Source: Paenibacillus sp. NEAU-GSW1 (lineage in GTDB: Bacteria > Bacillota > Bacilli > Paenibacillales > Paenibacillaceae). From it: 64,000 bases of DNA. The stretch is from assembly GCF_009737085.1 (NCBI RefSeq), contig NZ_WOVL01000009.1, forward strand, positions 124,001 through 188,000. Direction: 5' to 3'. Shown here piece after piece: positions 1 to 8,218 of this stretch. A program made the translations under genes and the position numbers. The notes below the pieces were generated by a model. The model was not told where the DNA came from. It did no database searches and was given only the letters and a program-made list of their open reading frames with translations. Within the stretch, counting starts at the first letter, position 1. Each line of letters starts with the position of its first letter.

Positions 1-191
1 GCGGCAATCCCGATCGCAATTGCGACGATAAGCGATATGACGGATACGATACTCACAATGTAAAAATGTCCATGCGGCGACTGAACATTCGCATCCAAAC
101 TCGAACCTGTCAGTCTTAGGCCCGCATATATACAAAGCGGCAGCGCCATGCCCAGCGCAAACCAGCCGTATGTTCCTTTCTTACTGCGCAA
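1..191 (-). CDS. N-terminal part of an unknown membrane protein (cut by window edge)
   Basis: A TTG start at 191 is preceded by a G-rich Shine-Dalgarno stretch (about 201-206 on the + strand) and opens a frame that stays open for 63 codons to the left edge. The peptide begins LRSKKGTYGWFALGMALPL and holds two hydrophobic segments (about residues 10-27 and 44-62) separated by a short polar loop with HGHFY, so an integral membrane protein is likely. It starts 30 nt after the stop of the MHYT-GGDEF-EAL gene on the same strand, so the two are probably co-transcribed. Too little is visible to name a family; a membrane signalling protein would fit the neighbour but that is only inference. Confidence 0.5.
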   Translation of the reverse strand, partial: MRSKKGTYGWFALGMALPLCIYAGLRLTGSSLDANVQSPHGHFYIVSIVSVISLIVAIAIGIA

Positions 192-220
192 GCTCGATAC
201 CCCCCTGCTTCTCTTAGTGA

Positions 221-2257
221 TCAACCCGGCAGCTTGCGCTGCAACGGCGAGAGATGCACGCTCTCCAGCCACTCGTCCAATTGCTCCTTCGGCATCGGCT
301 TGCTAAAATAGTAGCCCTGCATGACACGGCAGCCGGATGTTCTCAGAAATTCCAGCTGTTGCTCGGTTTCGACCCCTTCCGCTACAACTTCAAGGTTCAA
401 TTGATGAGCAAGCACAATAATCGTGTTGACTATTGCCCGCTTTGCAGGCAGATGGCTTTGCTGCATAAACAGCTTGTCGATCTTTAGCGTATGAAAAGGA
501 ATAAGATCAAGCGTGCCGAGCGAGGAATAGCCCGAACCGAAATCATCCATCGAAATCGTAATGCCCATTTCTTGAAGCGGAGTAAGCTGTGCGATGACGT
601 CCGGCACATTGTTCATAACGATGGTCTCGGTAATTTCCAGCTCGAGAAGCTCAGGGGCAAGCCCTGCCCGCGCGAGCGCCTCATCAACCATATCGTTCAA
701 ATTTTTGCTGTCGAACACTTTCATCGACAGATTGACCGACACGTTGAGCGGCTGCTCTTCCCGAGCGTTCCAGCTCACGCAATCGGCACAGGCCTGCTCC
801 AGCACCCAGCGTGTCATCGAGACGATCAAGCCGGTTTCTTCAGCAATCGGAATGAATTCATCAGGCGGAACGATGCCATGCACCGGATGTTTCCAGCGCA
901 GCAGCGCCTCAAATCCTGTCGGGCGATTTGTTTCCGCATTCCATTTCGGCTGGTAGTAAAGAAGAAACTGCTGTTTGGCCAGCGCCAGCTGCAAATCCTT
1001 CTCCAGCTCCATTCGCCGAGAGGACTGCGCGGCAAGCTCCTGATTATAAATATAGTACTTGTTCTTCCCCTGCCGCTTCGCCTGGTACATCGCCGTATCG
1101 GCGGCAATCAGCAGCTTCGAGCCGTTAGTGCCATGCTCCGGAGCAAAGCTGATGCCAAGGCTGCAAGTAATGTACAGCTCATTGCCTTCCAGCATGTACG
1201 GCTTGCGAATACGCTCTAACAGTTGCTCCGCAAGCTGCTTCGCTTCCGCTTCATCCATATTTTTCGCCGCGAGCAAAAACTCATCCCCGCCAAGACGAAA
1301 CACTTGCACATTATCGCTCATATAAGAGCGCAGCCTGTCCGCCGCAGCTTGCACAAGCAAGTCGCCGACATCATGTCCCAGCGTGTCATTAATTAATTTA
1401 AAGCGGTCGAGATCCAGAAACATGATGGCTAGACTCGCCGATTCAACCAGTTCCTCCTGAAAATAGCGATTCATCGCATGACGGTTGCCGAGTCCCGTCA
1501 GCGGATCGCTGTATGCCATTCTCTCCAGCACCGTTCGATCGAAATAGATCGCGCCCCAGGTCACCAGCATGATGCATAGCGTCGCAAATGAAACGCCGAC
1601 AAGAAGAAACAGATCGAGCGGCACCTTTTCCTGCAATACGGAAATATCTCCGCACCAGAAGGAAGCGGCTGTCATCCCTGAATAGTGCATGCCGCAAACA
1701 GCCAAGCCCATAAGCCCCGCCGCTGCCCATTTGGAGAAGCCTGCCCGGTTCGAGTGGCGGAATCGAATAAATAAAAACAGGGCAGCATACGACACAATAA
1801 CGGCGATGATCGCAGAAACGGCCCAAAGCAGCGGATCATAAGTAATCGACATGCCCGGAGAGCGCATGGATGCCATCCCCGTGTAGTGCATCGCGACAAT
1901 GCCCGCGCCCATGACAATACCGCCGCCGGCAAGCTTCAGCCGATTCACTTGCTTGGACAGCGTCAAATAGAAAGCGACATAGGAAGCCAGAATGGCCGCT
2001 AGAATGGAAATCAGAGTCGTCGGAATATCATATTTGACCGGAAGGCCGACATGAAACGCCATCATGCCGACAAAATGCATCGTCCATATGCCGCTGCCCA
2101 TGACGAACGCGCTCGCAGCCATCCAGCCTTGCTGCGCTTTGCCTCTCGTATGCGATATTTTATAAACCAAATTAAGAGCCGAATATGAAGCCATTAACGA
2201 AATAACAAAGGAGAGGAATATAACCCATCCGTTATAGTTTCCAGCAATCGCAATCAT
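221..2257 (-). CDS. MHYT-GGDEF-EAL membrane protein (c-di-GMP turnover)
   Basis: 678 residues with the architecture of B. subtilis YkoW. Residues 1-235 form a seven-helix MHYT sensor carrying three repeats (MHFVGM near 60, MHYTGM near 123, MHYSGM near 190); this domain is thought to bind copper and sense a diatomic gas or redox state. A diguanylate cyclase domain follows with an intact GGDEF at about 323-327, but no RxxD inhibitory site precedes it. The EAL phosphodiesterase domain starts near 430 and keeps EALLRW, ELEITET, DDFGSGYSSL, LKID and the late VAEGVE glutamate, so c-di-GMP hydrolysis looks possible. The ATG at 2257 has GGAGG about 7 nt upstream. Whether synthesis or hydrolysis dominates cannot be read from sequence. 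Confidence 0.93.
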   Translation of the reverse strand: MIAIAGNYNGWVIFLSFVISLMASYSALNLVYKISHTRGKAQQGWMAASAFVMGSGIWTMHFVGMMAFHVGLPVKYDIPTTLISILAAILASYVAFYLTLSKQVNRLKLAGGGIVMGAGIVAMHYTGMASMRSPGMSITYDPLLWAVSAIIAVIVSYAALFLFIRFRHSNRAGFSKWAAAGLMGLAVCGMHYSGMTAASFWCGDISVLQEKVPLDLFLLVGVSFATLCIMLVTWGAIYFDRTVLERMAYSDPLTGLGNRHAMNRYFQEELVESASLAIMFLDLDRFKLINDTLGHDVGDLLVQAAADRLRSYMSDNVQVFRLGGDEFLLAAKNMDEAEAKQLAEQLLERIRKPYMLEGNELYITCSLGISFAPEHGTNGSKLLIAADTAMYQAKRQGKNKYYIYNQELAAQSSRRMELEKDLQLALAKQQFLLYYQPKWNAETNRPTGFEALLRWKHPVHGIVPPDEFIPIAEETGLIVSMTRWVLEQACADCVSWNAREEQPLNVSVNLSMKVFDSKNLNDMVDEALARAGLAPELLELEITETIVMNNVPDVIAQLTPLQEMGITISMDDFGSGYSSLGTLDLIPFHTLKIDKLFMQQSHLPAKRAIVNTIIVLAHQLNLEVVAEGVETEQQLEFLRTSGCRVMQGYYFSKPMPKEQLDEWLESVHLSPLQRKLPG

Positions 2258-2480
2258 TGGATTCCTCCATTTCCTGTAACAGCCACATAGATGCTAAATT
2301 TTTCTTGCGACTCTATACCTATACAATCTTACGAAATGAGTCAGGATGCAACATTTTTTTATTTTAGATTAAGGTTTTTTGTAGAATGTTTTGATATAGT
2401 AGAGAAGATTGGAAGCGTATACCGTTTCCCAGACCGAATGATTGATATGAAATGTTTTAATTTTGAAGGGAGTTCATTCA

Positions 2481-3599
2481 ATGGAAAACAAAGATTCGCA
2501 GCAGCCTAGAGAAGAGGAACTAAAAAAAGCTGCGGCCGACGAGCAACTGGAACAGGCAGAAGAACAATTCGAATACGACAATGATGCTGACGCTTTATCG
2601 GATGACGCGGAGGACAAGCAAGCGGCAGTTGAAGAGAGCGAGCCTGCGGCAGCACCTGCCGAAGCCCGCAAAAGCGGCAGCAAAGCTTGGATCGCGATTT
2701 CCGCCATTCTGGCGATCGCGCTTGTGATCACTCTCATTTTCCCTCCTTTCGGAGGAAACGCAGGCAAAACGGTAGCATCTGTAAACGGCAAGAAAATTTC
2801 GCAGAACGAGCTTTACAATGAGATGCTCCCTCAAAGCGGCGCTTCTACGCTCGACACGTTGATTACGAAAGAGCTGATCGATCAGGCAGCGGACAAAGCC
2901 GGCATTTCCGTTTCGGAAAAGGATGTCGACGCCGAAATCGAAAAGCTTGTTACGCAATTCGGCTCCCAAGAGGCGCTCGACAGCGCAGTTACACAAGCTG
3001 GCATGACGATGGAAAGCTTGCGCGACAACACGTTTATGCAGTTGAAAATCCGTAAAATCCTCGAGCCGAAGACGACGGTCAAAGACGAGGACGTGCAAAA
3101 ATATTTCGACGAGAACAAAGCTTCGTTTGCAACGCCTGAGCAAATCCGCGTCTCCCACATTTACTTGGCGACGAAGGAAGAAGCCGAGGCTGTGCTTAAA
3201 CAATTGAATGAAGGCGGCGATTTCGCCAAATTGGCTGCGGAGAAATCGACCGACACCAATTCCAGCCCGAACGGCGGCGACCTTGGCTTTATCGGCAAAG
3301 GCGACATCGGCGACGAGGCGTTCGACACTGCGGCATTCGCGCTTAAAATCGGCGAGATGAGCGGCGTTGTCCAATCGGCTTCCGGCTTCCACATCATTAA
3401 GAAAACGGAAGAGAAAGCAGCGACGACTCCGACCTTCGAAGAGAAGAAAGAAGATATTCGCACGCAGCTGATTGACGAGCAAATTTCCGAGCTGTCCGTA
3501 ACTTGGATGGAAGAGCTTCGCTCCAGCGCCAAAATTACGAACAAGCTTGAAGAAGAAACAGCTTCCGACAGCGCAGCAACTGAAGCACCGGCTCAATAA
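2481..3599 (+). CDS. PrsA/PpiC-type peptidyl-prolyl isomerase, membrane-anchored foldase
   Basis: Extracytoplasmic foldase that would help secreted proteins fold. The ATG at 2481 sits 8 nt after GAAGGGAG; an upstream in-frame TTG at 2463 lacks such a site. The 372-residue product has a very acidic, Glu/Ala-rich cytoplasmic tail (1-66), one membrane helix (about 69-88), a SurA-N-like helical region containing SVNGKKISQNELYNEM, then a parvulin domain (about 215-315) with RVSHIYL, GGDLGFIGKGD and SGFHIIKK. Canonical PrsA is a lipoprotein with a lipobox cysteine; this one has no cysteine at the membrane boundary and is a single-pass type II protein instead. It is monocistronic, ending at a strong terminator. 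Confidence 0.9.
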   Translation: MENKDSQQPREEELKKAAADEQLEQAEEQFEYDNDADALSDDAEDKQAAVEESEPAAAPAEARKSGSKAWIAISAILAIALVITLIFPPFGGNAGKTVASVNGKKISQNELYNEMLPQSGASTLDTLITKELIDQAADKAGISVSEKDVDAEIEKLVTQFGSQEALDSAVTQAGMTMESLRDNTFMQLKIRKILEPKTTVKDEDVQKYFDENKASFATPEQIRVSHIYLATKEEAEAVLKQLNEGGDFAKLAAEKSTDTNSSPNGGDLGFIGKGDIGDEAFDTAAFALKIGEMSGVVQSASGFHIIKKTEEKAATTPTFEEKKEDIRTQLIDEQISELSVTWMEELRSSAKITNKLEEETASDSAATEAPAQ

Positions 3600-3608
3600 T
3601 AGAATGAA

Positions 3609-3650
3609 AGAGGAATGCGGGACTTTCGCCCCGCATTCCTCTTTTTTTAA
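3609..3650 (+). terminator. Rho-independent terminator after the foldase gene
   Basis: A 13-bp stem (AGAGGAATGCGGG with its complement) with a 7-8 nt loop is followed directly by a run of seven T. It ends the foldase transcript. Confidence 0.92.
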
Positions 3651-3712
3651 AGCAATACCTTTGATATGATCTAATGGACTGAATGAACTACATATTTGGA
3701 GGCAAACAAACC

Positions 3713-4582
3713 ATGAGTCAATTTGAAGTCAAAAGCTATACCGACCATTTTACGATTTATGAGCTGTCCGAGCCGGGTACGGATTCGGTCGTTCGCATCT
3801 GCCCGGACCGAGGCGGAATCGTCATCGGCTGCCAGCTGAACGGCCTTGAGCTGTTCTATTTGGACAAGGCTACCTTCGAGCATCCAACAGCCAACATTCG
3901 CGGAGGCAATCCGATTCTGTTCCCGATCTGCGGACAATTGGAGAACGGCGCCTACGAGTGGGAAGGCGTTACTTACCAAATGGCTAACCACGGCGTAGCC
4001 CGCACAGCGGTGTGGGATGTTGTAAACACAAGCACCGAAAGCGAAGCGTCCATCACCATCTCGCTGCGCAGCAATGAGACGACCAAGCAATCCTATCCGT
4101 TCGATTTCGAGCTGATTTTCACGTATGCGCTGAAGGACGGCAAGCTTCATACGCGTCAACAATACCGCAATCTGACGGCTGACAAGGCAATGCCTTTCTA
4201 CGCCGGCTTCCATCCGTACTTTAACGTCGACAACAAAAAGCTTTCCTACGAAACCGATACAACCCGCTATCTGGATTATAACGATATGGCAGAAAAGCCT
4301 TTTGGAGACGTATTCGATTTGGAAGGTCTCGTCGAGTCGGTTACGCTGCTTGATCCGAAAAAGCCGGAAATTGCTTTTCCGGTCAGTGGCGGCGCTAAAG
4401 TCCGTCTGAGCTACGATAAAATATTCAAGTATGTGCAGCTTTGGTCCGTGAACGGCAAACCGTTCATTTGCGCGGAGCCATGGATGGCGATGACCGGCGA
4501 ACTGAACCGCCAGGAAGATCTGGTCATGCTTGACGCAGGCGAATCGCTGAATGCCGTTCTGACCATTAGCTGCGAACGTTAA
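3713..4582 (+). CDS. Aldose 1-epimerase family protein
   Basis: 289 residues of the galactose mutarotase-like beta-sandwich family, which interconverts alpha and beta anomers of hexoses or related hexose-phosphates. Visible signatures are NPILFPICGQ near the start, NHGVARTAVWDV with the conserved histidine, GFHPYFNV with the second histidine and FICAEPWMA with the late glutamate. The ATG at 3713 is 10 nt after TTGGAGG; the upstream in-frame ATG at 3683 has no ribosome site. It stands alone between the foldase and a convergent SulP gene, so the physiological sugar cannot be inferred. Confidence 0.88.
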   Translation: MSQFEVKSYTDHFTIYELSEPGTDSVVRICPDRGGIVIGCQLNGLELFYLDKATFEHPTANIRGGNPILFPICGQLENGAYEWEGVTYQMANHGVARTAVWDVVNTSTESEASITISLRSNETTKQSYPFDFELIFTYALKDGKLHTRQQYRNLTADKAMPFYAGFHPYFNVDNKKLSYETDTTRYLDYNDMAEKPFGDVFDLEGLVESVTLLDPKKPEIAFPVSGGAKVRLSYDKIFKYVQLWSVNGKPFICAEPWMAMTGELNRQEDLVMLDAGESLNAVLTISCER

Positions 4583-4605
4583 CGTTAAACGAGTTGGGCA
4601 CTGCG

Positions 4606-6051
4606 CTAACCGGCAGCGGCTTTGCTTTTCGAATCCGTTGCTGTGCCGGATTGGAGTCGCGACACCGTGACGCGCTTCCCGTTCCCTTGCAGCCGTTCAA
4701 CGGCGCGATTAATCGCAAGGCTCGCGGTATGATCCCAAACTTTGGATGCAGTGAGGTCGAGATGCACTTCCTCGGCCTCGCAATTCAGCTCGATTTTCTC
4801 CTCCAGCGACGAAGCGGAAGCAAAGAACAGCTGCCCTTCCACGCGATAAACACGTTTTTTGCCGTTCCACTCGCTAACCACTTCCAATTTGGATGCACGT
4901 ATCGCAAAACCGATAAAGCTGAGCAGCACTCCCACGCCTACTCCGATTGCCAAATCATGCGTCAGAAGCACAGCGGCGACAGTCGCCGCCATGACGACCG
5001 TTTCTCCCGCGGGCACCTTTTTGAGCTTGAACACCGATTTCCAATCAAAGATCGATACACACACCATCAGCATAATGCCGACGAGCGCGGCCATCGGGAT
5101 CATCGCCAGCACATCGCCGAGCAAGACGGTCAGCAAGAGCAGGAACAACGCGGCCACTAATGTGGACAGTCTATGCTTGCCGCCCATTTTCACATTCAGC
5201 ACCGACTCCGCCACAAGCGCGCAGCCAGCCATCCCGCCGAAAAATCCGGCAACGACGTTCGCCACGCCTTGCCCTCGCATTTCCCGGTTTTTATCCGTCC
5301 GCTCCCCTGTCATCTCATCGAGCAGGCTGTGCGTCAGCATCGTCTCGGTATAGCCGACAACGGCAAGCGACAGCGAATATGGCGCGATGATCGCCAGCGT
5401 CTGCCAATTGAGCGGGATATCGGGAATCAAGAAAGATGGAAGCGATGCATCGATCGCCGCAATATCGCCGATTCGAGTAACGTCAGCGATGCCGAAAGCC
5501 CATACGGCGACACTTAGAACCGCAACCGCTGCGAGCGGCGACGGAATAGCCTTGAAGTAGCGCGGCAGCCAATAAATGATCGCCAGCGTTGCTCCGACCA
5601 GAGCATACATAAGCCAGGACTGGCCTTCAAAATAACGAAGCTGCGACATAAAGATCATAATTGCAAGCGCGTTAATAAAGCCGGTCAGCACCCCTTGCGG
5701 CACGAAACGCATCAGCTTGCCGAGCTTGAAGACGCCCATGAGCAATTGAATGACGCCTGTCAGAATCGTTGCCGCAAACAAATATTGAATGCCGTGCGCG
5801 TGCACGAGCGACAGCATCAGCACGGACATAGAGCCGGCCGCCGCCGAAATCATGCCGGGTCTTCCGCCCATAAACGTAATGACGAGCAAAATGCAGATCG
5901 TCGCATAAATGCCGACGACCGGAGGAACGCCAGCCATGAAAGAGAACGCCAGCGAATCGGGAACGAGCGCGAGCGTCGCCGTCATGCCCGCCAGCACATT
6001 GGCCCGAATATCTGTCGTCCACTGGCCTTTCCATGAAACTTGTTGAAGCAT
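4606..6051 (-). CDS. SulP-family inorganic anion transporter with STAS domain
   Basis: Secondary transporter of the SLC26/SulP family (sulfate, bicarbonate or similar anions). Of 481 residues, 1-370 hold 10-12 hydrophobic helices, including MTATLALVPDSLAFSFMAGV in the first signature region; the last 100 form a cytoplasmic STAS domain (EEVHLDLTASKVWDHTASLA). The start at 6051 (MLQQVSWKG) is chosen because GAGGTGAT lies 9-16 nt upstream; an in-frame ATG at 6081 lacks a ribosome site. The STAS domain is followed by a short basic tail. Substrate cannot be told; no carbonic anhydrase or sulfate-assimilation gene is adjacent. Confidence 0.9.
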   Translation of the reverse strand: MLQQVSWKGQWTTDIRANVLAGMTATLALVPDSLAFSFMAGVPPVVGIYATICILLVITFMGGRPGMISAAAGSMSVLMLSLVHAHGIQYLFAATILTGVIQLLMGVFKLGKLMRFVPQGVLTGFINALAIMIFMSQLRYFEGQSWLMYALVGATLAIIYWLPRYFKAIPSPLAAVAVLSVAVWAFGIADVTRIGDIAAIDASLPSFLIPDIPLNWQTLAIIAPYSLSLAVVGYTETMLTHSLLDEMTGERTDKNREMRGQGVANVVAGFFGGMAGCALVAESVLNVKMGGKHRLSTLVAALFLLLLTVLLGDVLAMIPMAALVGIMLMVCVSIFDWKSVFKLKKVPAGETVVMAATVAAVLLTHDLAIGVGVGVLLSFIGFAIRASKLEVVSEWNGKKRVYRVEGQLFFASASSLEEKIELNCEAEEVHLDLTASKVWDHTASLAINRAVERLQGNGKRVTVSRLQSGTATDSKSKAAAG

Positions 6052-6171
6052 GATAGTTTGAATCACCTCTAATTCTTTCATATAAAATTAATAATGCTAT
6101 GTGCATTCGCCGACCGAACCTGCCGCGCAGCCGAGCCTTCCGCCTGGTTCCGGCAAATCATCCTCAATACA

Positions 6172-6199
6172 AACAGCCGACTCAACAGAGCCGGCTGTT
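6172..6199 (-). terminator. Hairpin between deoC and the SulP gene
   Basis: AACAGCCG pairs with CGGCTGTT across a 12-nt loop, followed on the minus strand by TTTGTATTG. It is the only hairpin in the 255-bp gap downstream of deoC, so it may end that transcript, but the T-tract is weak. Confidence 0.4.
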
Positions 6200-6306
6200 A
6201 TTCGCTTCAAACATCATACCTTGCATCCAAAATCGGGTCAATCCCCAGCACTTGCCGCCGGGCCTGCCTTTCCGCGCCGCATCTGGCCGTTCCGGGTCCG
6301 CCCGTT

Positions 6307-6996
6307 CTAATAGCCTTCTCCGGTTCCGCCGGACACGATCGCAACGCTTGCGCTAGCCCCGATTCGCGTCGCTCCGGAAGCGAGCATAAGCTGTGCCGTA
6401 ACCAAGTCTCTAACGCCGCCCGATGCTTTCACACCCATCTCCGGGCCGACGGTTTGCCGCATCAAAGCGATATCCTCAGCGGTCGCGCCGCCTTTGCCGA
6501 AGCCAGTCGACGTCTTCACGAAGTCCGCTCCCGCTTCTTTGCACAGAAGACATGCGCGCACCTTCTCTTCATCGGTCAGCAAACCTGTCTCCAGAATGAC
6601 TTTAACAACGGCTTGTCCGTTGCTGGCTTGCACGACGCCTTCAACGTCCTTCTTTACACCCTCGTCATCGCCGGATTTAAGCAGTCCAATGTTGAGCACC
6701 ATATCGACTTCAGTCGCGCCGTTCGCGATCGCGTCCTTCGTCTCCGCAGCTTTAGCCGCTGTCGTTGTCGCTCCGAGCGGGAAGCCGACAACCGTCGTAA
6801 CGCCTACGCCGGACGCTGCAAGCAGCCCGGCAGCAAGCTTCACCCAGCCGGGATTGACGCATACGGTGGCAAAACGATGCTGCTTTGCCTCCTCGCACAG
6901 CTTAACGATTTCCGTACGGGTCGTCTCCGCCTTCAATGCGGTATGATCGATTGCTGCCGCCACTTCTGCGGCTGAGTAGCTTTTCGGTTGTGTCAT
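6307..6996 (-). CDS. deoC: Deoxyribose-phosphate aldolase
   Basis: Cytosolic class I aldolase that cleaves 2-deoxyribose-5-phosphate to glyceraldehyde-3-phosphate and acetaldehyde in deoxynucleoside catabolism. The 229-residue product has [11 protein letters not shown] at the start, [10 protein letters not shown], the Schiff-base lysine in FVKTSTGF, and VKASGGVRD with the second catalytic lysine. The ATG at 6996 has TAGGAGGAACG upstream; a longer frame reaching 7074 would run through a repeat hairpin and has no ribosome site. It is divergent from a purine-nucleoside phosphorylase gene, forming a nucleoside-salvage pair. A hairpin element sits directly against its ribosome site (7014-7036). 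Confidence 0.95.
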   Translation of the reverse strand: MTQPKSYSAAEVAAAIDHTALKAETTRTEIVKLCEEAKQHRFATVCVNPGWVKLAAGLLAASGVGVTTVVGFPLGATTTAAKAAETKDAIANGATEVDMVLNIGLLKSGDDEGVKKDVEGVVQASNGQAVVKVILETGLLTDEEKVRACLLCKEAGADFVKTSTGFGKGGATAEDIALMRQTVGPEMGVKASGGVRDLVTAQLMLASGATRIGASASVAIVSGGTGEGY

Positions 6997-7013
6997 ATGG
7001 TCCGTTCCTCCTA

Positions 7014-7036
7014 TAAAGTTTTGCGAAGCAAAACTA
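7014..7036 (-). repeat. Half copy of the SD-adjacent hairpin element, upstream of deoC
   Basis: Read on the minus strand this is AGTTTTGCTTCGCAAAACT, an 8-bp stem with a 3-nt loop, followed by TTATA and then the AGGAGG of deoC. It matches the downstream half of the element found upstream of khtT and potA; the upstream half is absent here. Confidence 0.8.
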
Positions 7037-7158
7037 TTTCCCCCATTATACGAGACGGACTGCCGGCAGAGCAATAAAGGTTACATTTTACAATTACAGA
7101 TCGGTTCGATATGATGATGGAACGAAGTGCAACGAACATAATGAGGGGGCTTAACCAG

Positions 7159-7986
7159 ATGGAAAACTTGTTGTTAAAAGTCGATGAAGCAGCCGCTTAT
7201 ATCCGCAGCCGGATAACCGGCGCGCCGCAAATCGGTCTAATCCTCGGATCCGGACTTGGCGTCGCCGCCGATGAAGTGCAATCGCCCGTCGTTATCCCGT
7301 ATCATCATATTCCTCATTTCCCCGTTTCGACTGTTGAAGGCCATGCCGGAGAGCTTGTGATCGGCCAGCTTGAAGGAAAAATCGTACTCGTCATGCGCGG
7401 CCGCTTCCACTATTACGAGGGCTACTCGATGCAAGAGGTCGTGTTCCCTGTCTATGTAATGAAGCGTCTTGGCATCGGCAAGCTGCTCGTCACGAATGCC
7501 GCAGGGGGCATGAACCGCAGCTTTGCAGCAGGCGATCTGATGCTCATCACCGATCATATTAACCAGACCGGCACCAATCCGCTAATTGGCGCTAATATTG
7601 AGGAGCTGGGACCTCGTTTCCCCGATATGTCCCGCGCCTACAACCCGGAGCTGCGCGCCGTCGCCATTGCCGAGGCTGACAGGCTGAATGTCAAACTCCA
7701 GCAAGGGGTGTACATCGGCATTTCCGGACCAGCCTACTGTACGCCGGCCGAGCTTTCGATGTTCGCCGCATGGGGCGCCGACGCTGTCGGAATGTCTACC
7801 GTGTCTGAAGTTATCGCCGCCAACTATTGCGGCCTAAGCGTCGTCGGCATTACTTGCATTACCGACATGGCGATCGGCGAAGAACTCGAGCCGTTAACAC
7901 ATGAACAAGTCGTGCGGGTCGCGAATGAAGCGAGACCGAAATTTATCGGGCTTGTGAAAGCAATCGTTCATGCGATAAATAGTTAG
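7159..7986 (+). CDS. punA: Purine-nucleoside phosphorylase (PNP/MTAP family)
   Basis: Phosphorolyses guanosine/inosine-type nucleosides to the base and (deoxy)ribose-1-phosphate. The 275-residue length and motifs match the trimeric family 2 enzyme (B. subtilis PupG/PunA): GLILGSGLG phosphate-binding loop, HFPVSTVEGHAGEL, MRGRFHYYEGY, TNAAGGMN, SGPAYCTPAEL with the purine-site region, and VGMSTVSEV. The start at 7159 (MENLLLKVD) is preceded by GAGGGGG; an upstream in-frame ATG lacks a ribosome site. It diverges from deoC across about 160 bp, matching the nucleoside-to-deoxyribose-phosphate route, although the phosphopentomutase that would link them is not in the window. Confidence 0.93.
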   Translation: MENLLLKVDEAAAYIRSRITGAPQIGLILGSGLGVAADEVQSPVVIPYHHIPHFPVSTVEGHAGELVIGQLEGKIVLVMRGRFHYYEGYSMQEVVFPVYVMKRLGIGKLLVTNAAGGMNRSFAAGDLMLITDHINQTGTNPLIGANIEELGPRFPDMSRAYNPELRAVAIAEADRLNVKLQQGVYIGISGPAYCTPAELSMFAAWGADAVGMSTVSEVIAANYCGLSVVGITCITDMAIGEELEPLTHEQVVRVANEARPKFIGLVKAIVHAINS

Positions 7987-8011
7987 CGCCATTGCGCGAT
8001 ATAGAAGCCAG

Positions 8012-8048
8012 GTCTCCCATCCAGACAGACGATGAGGAGACTTTTTTT
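8012..8048 (+). terminator. Rho-independent terminator after punA
   Basis: GTCTCC pairs with GGAGAC (8012-8017 with 8036-8041) and is followed by seven T. Confidence 0.8.
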
Positions 8049-8056
8049 CATACAAG

Positions 8057-8103
8057 GCTAACCATTCTCGAATGCGGCCAAAGTTAGTTAGCCGCTCTTT
8101 TTG
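8057..8103 (+). other. Pair of mutually exclusive hairpins before the 5'-nucleotidase gene
   Basis: GGCTAAC (8057-8063) can pair with GTTAGCC (8087-8093), while GCGGC (8074-8078) can pair with GCCGC (8091-8095), and the second option is followed by TCTTTTT. It may be a second terminator for punA or a small attenuator; no known riboswitch consensus was recognised. Confidence 0.45.
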
Positions 8104-8218
8104 TTAAATAAATTTAATTTTCAGAAATTTAAAGTTTGAAAAACAGGATTTATATGGAAAAATGCAGAATAGGAAATGTCGTTATACAAAATTTATAGAT
8201 ATGGAGGGAATTGATTCT

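Noticed and set aside
2595..3596. 333-codon open frame opposite the foldase gene
   Set aside because: Antisense shadow rich in Arg, Phe and Cys; the foldase frame has clear domains and signals.
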